NCBI GenBank assembly: GCA_023375785.1
Contig: SZWC01002426.1
Coordinates: 107,688-152,871 of the forward strand
Origin: Penium margaritaceum
Lineage: Eukaryota > Streptophyta > Zygnematophyceae > Desmidiales > Peniaceae
DNA: 45,184 nt
Direction: 5' to 3'
Position numbers and translations under genes: made by a program. The notes under the pieces are model-generated. The model saw only the letters and a list, made by a program, of their open reading frames with translations, was not told the origin of the DNA and did not search any database. How positions within the stretch are numbered: position 1 is the stretch's first letter; each line of letters begins with the position of its first letter. Shown one piece after another: positions 39,375-45,184 of this stretch.

Positions 39375-40436
39375 ATGAAGGTTGGTGGTTTGTTATGGTT
39401 ATTGCGACAGCAATTGTATGAATACCAAATCCCCTTGCATCTTTGTAGTAACCACCTTGAGAGATTATCCATGACAATGGCTTTGCAAATAGGATCAAGA
39501 TGGGATACTATATCTCGACAAGTACAGGTTGGTGGAGGCCACAGGAATCTTTTAACACAAAGAACCGGTTGTGTCAGACTCAAGAGACCTTTGAGCGAAG
39601 ATTATCTCCCATGACCCGCTAGTTGTAGGATATGTGGGATCGCGAAAAACCGGACAGGCACTCTCGGACCACTATTGATTACGAGGATGGAATGTCAATG
39701 TCCGTAAGTATTACATGACATGCGACCCATGTCTTTGGAACAATGCTAGTAACAAAAAACCTGTTGGAATCCTCCAACAACTTTCCATTCCTGTGACACC
39801 ATTGGAGTGCGTTAGCATGGAATTCGTTATTCGTCTTCCAAATACGGATAGTGGACACAATGCAACACTAGTGGTTGTTGATCTTTGGATGAAGATAACA
39901 GAATTCATTCCTACAACCATTGATGTGTGTGCAGTGGCGACCGCTCGTCTCTTCTTTGAGGGTATTGTAAAGTACCACGACTTGCCATTGCGCATCATCT
40001 CCAATTGAGATGAAAATTTACTAGCAAGTTCTGGCAAAAGATGCACAAGTACTTTGGTAGCAAGTTGCAAATATCACCAGTGTTCCATCCTCGAAGTGAC
40101 AGATAAACAGAGCACATGAATTGTACTTTGGAGCAGATACCTGGCATGCAGATGGACTCTACCATGGACGATTGAGACAAATTCCTAGTACCCGTAGAGT
40201 TTGTGGTGAACAGCTCGGTGAACAGGTCCATGTAGTTCACACTGTTTGTGTTGAATAGTGGTCGGCATCTAGAAGTGCACCTTTCGTTGGTGAAGAGTGG
40301 GAGTAAAGGAGGACATGTTCCTTCTGCTCAAGCCTTTTCCAAGTGTATAGACTCCTTGTTATAGGAGGCGAATGGTCACTTTCAAGCAGCTTAATAACAT
40401 CGAAAGACATAGGCCAAAAAAACGTGCAGTGAGGTC
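39375..40436 (+). pseudogene. Integrase of element F, zinc region and core
   Basis: A weak zinc-binding part (CDPCLWNNASNK at 39720-39755), then ILQQLSIPVTPLECVSMEFVIRLPNTDSGHNATLVVVDLWMKITEFIPTT with the first catalytic Asp near 39880. The rest of the core is shifted (LFFEGIVKYHDLPLRIISN, a stop, then broken frames near 40015-40430). Confidence 0.75.
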
Positions 40437-40706
40437 TTGTTTGAAATAAGTGACAAAGTTCCGCTTAGCACTAAGCGGTTGAAATTGCCAGGGGCACAAA
40501 AACGTCTACCGAAGTGGCTTGGGCCGTTTCCCATCGTGGCACGCATCGGGCCAGTGGCACATCGATTGCTGCTTCCGCCAACTATGAAGAGACATGACGT
40601 TTTTCATGTGAGCCTGCTGGCTCCATACATGGCAGACGGAACCGTTCAGCCTCTGCCAGCAGTCCTTGCTGCCGACGGCTATTACAAGGTCTATCGCTTA
40701 CTCTAG
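40437..40706 (+). pseudogene. Integrase C-terminal domain of element F
   Basis: Open for 89 codons: FEISDKVPLSTKRLKLPG, RLPKWLGPFPIVARIGPVAHRLLLPPTMKRHDVFHVSLLAPYMADG. This is the GPF/Y module with GPF, RIGPVAYRL and HDVFHVSLL motifs typical of chromovirus integrases. Well conserved. Confidence 0.85.
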
Positions 40707-40800
40707 GAATGAGAGAGTACTCTTTGGTCATGCATTGTTTCAGAGTTCCTTTTTCTTTGGGCCGGTTGTGCACCTGAACATTACTCATGGGAGCCCTAAT
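40660..40800 (+). pseudogene. Broken chromodomain of element F
   Basis: After LAADGYYKVYRLL and a stop, shifted frames show WAGCAPEHYSWEP, the end of a gypsy chromodomain (usually KGYGPEHDTWEP). The centre is lost. Confidence 0.6.
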
Positions 40801-41159
40801 CCCGGTAGCCCACAGAGGTGGTTAATGAAAACTTGAGTGAGCTTGTAGCTCGGACAAATTGATGCGTGGCAGGAGGTACCACCTGAACGCAGAAAAAGTG
40901 AACAACATTCTCGTAGGGTGTCATTTATGGACATCGATCATAGGAGGTTACGGGTGCCCAACATGGCTGTCGTGCAGACGCTCCAGCCTCAAGGGGAAAG
41001 GCCGCTAGTCGGGTTGAATGACAAACTGTAGCTTAGGTCCAAGTGCCATGCAAGTGTTCATGTCTTAGATGGTGATTGGAGATTTTTTTGTTTCACAATA
41101 TTGATGCTTCACTACCCGATACTCCTACTTGTTATTCATGAACCGGGATGTTTCATAAC
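40801..41159 (+). other. 3' untranslated region of element F
   Basis: No frame of note between the end of pol and the purine tract. Confidence 0.5.
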
Positions 41160-41172
41160 AAGTGAGGAGAAA
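41160..41172 (+). other. Polypurine tract of element F
   Basis: AAGTGAGGAGAAA directly before the LTR start TGTAGCGGGAG. Confidence 0.65.
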
Positions 41173-41852
41173 TGTAGCGGGAGGGCTGGTTCGGCCCTTT
41201 CGGCCCTGGCAATCAGCGGCGGCTGCCTGGTGGCCAGCCATGCGCTGGCCAACCAGCGGCCAGCTAACAGCCGGCCGGCCGGGTGTCTGGCCGCCGGTCA
41301 AGTGACCGGCCGGCCACCTACCGGCCAGCCCCTGCCGCCAATCGAATTGTGGGTTCGATCTGTGGACGAGTGGCCACCAGTCCTCACAAGCAAGGTTGGT
41401 GGCCCCGCACCCTTGCCCTTGCCCTCCCCACCTTGCCGGATGAGGCGAGATGAATGAGGGGAGGGGTGAGTAAGAGAGAGGGCGAGCGAGCAGGACAAAG
41501 CTGGACGCAAAATAGTCCAGCGAGCCTCAGACGCAACAATTTTGTGCCATTGCATAAAAAGTTGTCAAAGTTGTGAATTAGCATGACTTCTACTTGTTTC
41601 TCGGCATAACTTTTGCGAACCCACAAGTTTGGGATATACATCCCTTGATAGCGCACCAGAACAAGGGGGTGAGGTTTTAAATGGAAATGGGCCTCCGAAG
41701 ATTCAAAACATTTTAGTCTCCCTGCTCAGGGTTGTCGATGACGATTGCTCCTCAATATTGTGAGGGAGAAAATCCCTCACTCGGTCTGAGATTGCCATTC
41801 TACGATCTCCGAAGACGAACTAAGTTCAGGAGCCAAAGACAGATCCATTATA
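41173..41852 (+). repeat. 3' LTR of element F (680 bp)
   Basis: Starts TGTAGCGGGAG and ends ATCCATTATA; pairs with 25439-26096 throughout. ATTTG follows, then sequence that continues the interrupted LTR of E. Confidence 0.85.
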
Positions 41853-41857
41853 ATTTG
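41853..41857. repeat. Right target-site duplication of element F
   Basis: ATTTG, against ACTTG at 25434-25438 (4 of 5). Confidence 0.65.
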
Positions 41858-42340
41858 TGACAAACTGATAACTTATACCAAGGAGTAAGTGTACTTCGAT
41901 GACAGGCACTCCAAGTGTCGAGTGGGTTGAGCACATACGTACATTGCCAAGAATGAGAATGAGGCATGTATTGAGTCCATGGTGCTTGAGCCGAGCGCCA
42001 CATGCGTGGTCTGACCGTGAGTGGTTGCTTGGAGAATCTTTGCCGAGATGTCAGGGGGATTTGAGAATATTGAGGTGCTTCTTTATAAAAGTCTAACGTT
42101 GTTTAGAAGTCGACAAGAAAGTATCAGAACATTGATGTAGTTTGCGACACTCCTGCAAACATTTCTGGAAGGTGGTCGAAGTTCTGAGCAACTTATGGAA
42201 CAAAACACTAGAGGTGTGGGCAGTAGGCAGGAATGCCCTCGGCCAAAAGACGTAAAAAACCTGAAATATCCGCTTGATCGGCCATGAGAGAAATGCCCAC
42301 TCGCAGAGTTCAGGGACAAGTGTACGTCAGGAACGTAGTA
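41858..42340 (-). repeat. 5' LTR of element E, outer part
   Basis: Aligns with D's LTRs through ACCAAGGAGTAAGTG, GCCAAGAATGAGAA, CTGACCGTGAGTGG, GGTGGTCGAAGT and CACTCGCAGAGTT. With 25369-25438 it totals about 553 bp, against 551 bp for D. The end near 42340 (GAACGTAGTA, where D has GATGTAACA) is approximate. Confidence 0.75.
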
Positions 42341-43275
42341 GTATGCGCTCGACATGTCGGACACTTGCCATTGAAGAAACATTCATGCTTAAGGAACTTG
42401 TCCCTGTTTCTCAACATGTCTTTTGCTTTGCACCTCATCCTTGTGAAAAGGAAACTATGCAGCAGGTTGGGGCAGCAGCGTTGTTGATGCAGCGTGCGGG
42501 CTTCCACGCTCGTTGCTTAAGTTAGCTGCCCCCTTAGTCTGCTGCTCTAGAGTCTAAGTCTGGAAGCTCTGGGTTTTGTTACTCAGAAACGCGCGCGCCA
42601 GAGTTAGCGCCAGAAAGCAACTGAAAACTGATAATGACTGATTAGGAATGAAGAATGAACAGCAATGGGGGACCCCTCCAAGTTCTAGCCCACCCCCCCC
42701 AGCTCTGTAGAGCTTGTTACTCAGTTCATCAGCCAATCAGAAAACAGCTCAGTTCAGGCTGGCAGGTTTTCTCGGTGAGGCCTGCCAGGCAGCCGACAGC
42801 CCAAAACCCGGGCGTCGTCCGTTTTGCCTGAAAACTGGACCATACCATAATACCGACGCTGCGAACGCAGCCGTGCGGTCAGAATCTGCTAGAAAAATAG
42901 TAGTGAGGAGTTATGGCAGCCTAAACCCAGATAGTGCCCACGATGGTTTATGCTGCCAAACAGGGCCATGCAACATGCAACTGGGACCCTAGGCAGTGCA
43001 TGACGACGCGACACGACAGTACGCGCTGGGCGCATGCAGACAGCGACTGCGGCGGCAATAACTGCCGACGGTGCGACCTCCGAGGAGGCCTGCCGATGGA
43101 GCTGAACATGTCACCGGAGAGAGGAGGCTCCAGCGAACCGCGAGACGACCTCAGCGTGTGTCGGCTCCACCGGACGACACTCCATCGGCGTCGAGTCTCG
43201 CCGTCAGTCATCTGCACGCCGATGTACACAAGCCGGGAGGACACAAGAGAGTACAACGAGCACAAAAAACCAACA
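42341..43275 (-). repeat. Probable 3' LTR of copia element I plus left flank
   Basis: On the minus strand the LTR would begin at TGTTGG (43275), right after a short purine tract. Its far end cannot be fixed because the partner LTR lies outside the window; somewhere near 42400-42560 is likely. The segment is GC-rich and holds the 8-bp inverted repeat CTGGCAGG/CCTGCCAG (42759-42788). No frame in it is supported as a gene. Confidence 0.5.
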
Positions 43276-43284
43276 CTTCCCCAT
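43276..43284 (-). other. Polypurine tract of copia element I
   Basis: On the minus strand ATGGGGAAG precedes TGTTGG. A second purine run (TTGGGGGAG) lies nearer to the stop codon, at about 43335-43345. Confidence 0.5.
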
Positions 43285-43382
43285 GACTCACAGGCATAGT
43301 GCACATGGGCGGGCAGAGACACGGTCAACACACGGACTCCCCCAAGACATGCAGAAGTGCAGGTAGAGACGAAGAAAGCAAG

Positions 43383-44234
43383 TCACGGACGCACACTGAC
43401 TGAACTCACAGCCTTCTTAAATGAGTCCCGCTTCAGTGCCTTGGTCAGAAAGTCAGCCAGCTGCCCTGCTGTCTCAACCAACACGATGCTGATGCTACCG
43501 TCGTGCAACAACGAACGCACATAGTGACACTCAACATTGGTGTGCTTTGTGTGAGTGTGATGCACACCGTCATTGTCTGCAATGGCCACGGCACTCTCAT
43601 TGTCACAATGCAAGGTGATGGATGCGACAGACTGACGCAACTCGGACAACAGACAACGCAACCGCACGCTCTCACACGCACCTGAGCCAAGGGCCACGTA
43701 CTCAGCCTCAGCAGTGCTGCGTGCAATGCACCCCTGCTTGCCGCTGCGCCAGGACACAGCTGTGCCCCCGACCAGAAAGATCCAGCCAGTGCGACTCTTA
43801 CCGTCTGGACTACCGGCCCAGTCGCTGTCGGTGTACCCCATTGCAACGACGGACGGCTGACGGCGGAACATGAGGCCTAGCCGAGGGGTCGAGACGACAT
43901 ACCGCAGTACTCGGATCGCGGCCTCAAAGTGGAGGTGACGCGGCTCCTGAGAAAACTGGGCCAGGAGGTTAACGGCGAACACGATGTCTGGACGCGTCGT
44001 CGTCACCAGGAACATCAGTGACCCGATGACCCGCAGATACGTGGTCACATCAACTGGCTCCCCCACAACAGCTAGGTCATGACTCTTCAACTTCACCTGA
44101 CCATCGGGTGACATGGGTGAGGAAGCGCTGGGCACGAGGGGCAAGTCCTCGGCGAAGCGGGCTGACAGGGTCTGCACATAGGCAGCCTGGTGGACATGCA
44201 GGATGCCCTGAGAGCGATCATGCTCGAGCTCCAT
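43383..44234 (-). pseudogene. Copia RNase H and RT tail of element I
   Basis: A 283-codon open frame. It begins in the RT connection (MELEHDRSQGILHVHQAAYV, LPLVPSASSPMSPDGQ), then the copia motif YLRVIGSLMFLVTTTRPDIVFAVNLLAQF, RNase H with YTDSDWAGSPDGKSRTGW, AVSWRSGKQGCIARSTAEAEYVAL and LHCDNESAVAIA, then the C-terminal tail QLADFLTKAL. All RNase H acidic positions I can place (D in TDSDW, E in STAEAEY, D in HCDNES) are present. Only a single-base frameshift just upstream separates it from the RT frame. Confidence 0.92.
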
Positions 44235-44236
44235 GC

Positions 44237-44605
44237 CTAGGAAGACCGGGCAGAACCGAGATCCTTCTTCTGGTAGGCAGCGTGTAGTAGGTCCTTGACG
44301 TGCTGAATGGTTGTCGCGTCTGGTGACGCAATGAGGAGGTCGTCGACGTAGACCAGGACCGCGGTGAAGGTCTGACCTCGCGGGCTGATCAACAGTGCGG
44401 GGTTAGCGATGCTGCGCTGGAGGCCGCCACGGAGAAGCGTACTGCTGATCTCCTGGTTCCAGCACCGAGGCGACTGCTTCTGACCATAGATGGCCTTCCG
44501 CAGCCGCCAAACTCTCCCAGTGCCATCGTCGAAGCCTGGGGGCTGTGTCATGTAGAGCTCCTCACCCTCCAATGAGCCATGGAGGAATGCGTTGCTCACG
44601 TCCAT
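44237..44605 (-). pseudogene. Copia reverse transcriptase of element I, middle part
   Basis: MDVSNAFLHGSLEGEELYMTQPPGFDDG, VWRLRKAIYGQKQSPRCWNQEI, then VLVYVDDLLIASPD with the catalytic YVDD at 44339-44350. Near the end, where copia elements have ARYFLGME, one base is missing (44234-44245), and the frame stops. A TAG codon at 44627-44629 separates it from the upstream part in the same frame. Confidence 0.92.
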
Positions 44606-44626
44606 CTGATGCAGCTCCCACCCGTG

Positions 44627-45169
44627 CTAGGCAACTAGGCTGAACAATGCCCGGCTAGTGGAGAACCGGCCAACTGGCGCAAAGATCTGGTCGTAGTCAA
44701 TCCCAGGGACCTGAGCAAACCCCTTTGCTGTGAGACGGGTCTTGTACTTGTCCAAGGATCCGTCAAGCTTCCACTTATGCCGAAAGACCCACTTGGCACC
44801 GATGGCCTTCCGACCAGGAGGGAGGTCCACGAGGTCATACACGTGGTGCTGTCGGATAGCTGCGAGCTCCTCGGCACATGCAGCATCCCAATGTGCGCCC
44901 TCAGCGGAGGCTCGAGCCTCGCGTAGGGTGGAAGGGTCCTCTGGGCGCGCTGTGGACCAGACTGAGAGGGAAAGTGCATCACGAGCCCCAGGTGGGATGC
45001 GTGCGAGTGCGGCCACAACAGCATGCCGATGCTCGTGAAGAAGCATGGCGTACCCCAATGCAGAGCCCGGGTGAAGGTCTGCGATAATGGCAGAAGTGGT
45101 CAGGCCGAGAGCCTTTGTGCCAGGGTCCCCACTCACGACCGTGGGAGTGGAGGAGACACGTTGAGCCAC
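44627..45169 (-). pseudogene. Copia pol of element I, RT N-terminal part, runs off window
   Basis: A linker rich in Ala and Pro, then HWDAACAEELAAIRQHHVYDLVDLPPGRKAIGAKWVFRHKWKLDGSLDKYKTRLTAKGFAQVPGIDYDQIFAPVGRF, the standard start of copia RT (integrase-RT linker then fingers). It ends at TAG (44627-44629), a single nonsense codon inside otherwise colinear RT. The frame appears to continue beyond the right edge of the window. Confidence 0.9.
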
Positions 45170-45184
45170 AGGGGGTCGAGGCGC

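Noticed and set aside
42934..43331. Overlapping 121- and 127-codon frames on opposite strands in the copia LTR region
   Set aside because: GC-rich LTR sequence with few stops by composition; no domain and a position inside the probable LTR.

Overview
This window is a eukaryotic, repeat-dominated stretch made almost entirely of broken, nested transposable elements. I see no intact cellular gene, rRNA, tRNA or CRISPR array. The evidence for a plant-lineage genome is the combination of chromodomain-bearing Ty3/gypsy elements with TGGTATCA-type primer binding sites (initiator-tRNA-Met type), Ty1/copia elements and a hAT transposase. Long homopolymer C/G tracts, a long GGA tract and two assembly gaps fit a large repetitive genome such as that of a charophyte alga. 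The species is inference only; a database search would settle it.

Layout. 1-6600: gypsy element A (+), from a clipped 5' LTR through gag, protease, RT, RNase H, integrase and chromodomain to a 3' LTR; that LTR is split by a 549-bp hairpin-rich insertion. 6700-7320: gag fragment of a related copy B (+), which appears to share A's 3' LTR. 7352-10140: related fragment C (-), whose integrase core is interrupted at 8334-9544 by a foldback element with 30-bp-repeat arms and a 9-bp target duplication. 10140-11395: low-complexity DNA with a gap. 11396-14302: degenerate hAT transposase gene, itself interrupted by a 741-bp non-autonomous hAT element. 14788-15918: integrase/chromodomain/LTR fragment G (+). 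15919-20868: element D (-), inserted into the LTR of G, lacking the integrase core and ending in a GGA microsatellite. 21050-22004: about 950 bp that match no transposon here and may hold stranded host exons. 22005-25438: element E (-), truncated at its 3' side.

The 5' LTR of E is split by a 16.4-kb gypsy element F (+) of a different lineage (25439-41852; LTR pair, primer binding site, purine tract, 5-bp target duplication). F is in turn split inside gag by a copia-type LTR element J (27935 to about 36300). J has gag-like and GAG-pre-integrase-like pieces but no visible RT or integrase core, and carries a 3.1-kb array of about 245-bp palindromic repeats in a three-unit higher-order pattern. 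The rest of E's LTR reappears at 41858-42340. The window ends in a GC-rich, comparatively young copia element I (-), carrying one nonsense codon and one single-base frameshift in the part visible.

The elements can be put in order: E is older than F, F older than J, G older than D, C older than the foldback element, and the hAT gene older than its internal insertion. A, D and E have each lost the reverse-transcriptase catalytic aspartates by a different mutation. The least ordinary signals are the palindromic higher-order array in J, the foldback element in C, and the possible host exons between D and E.
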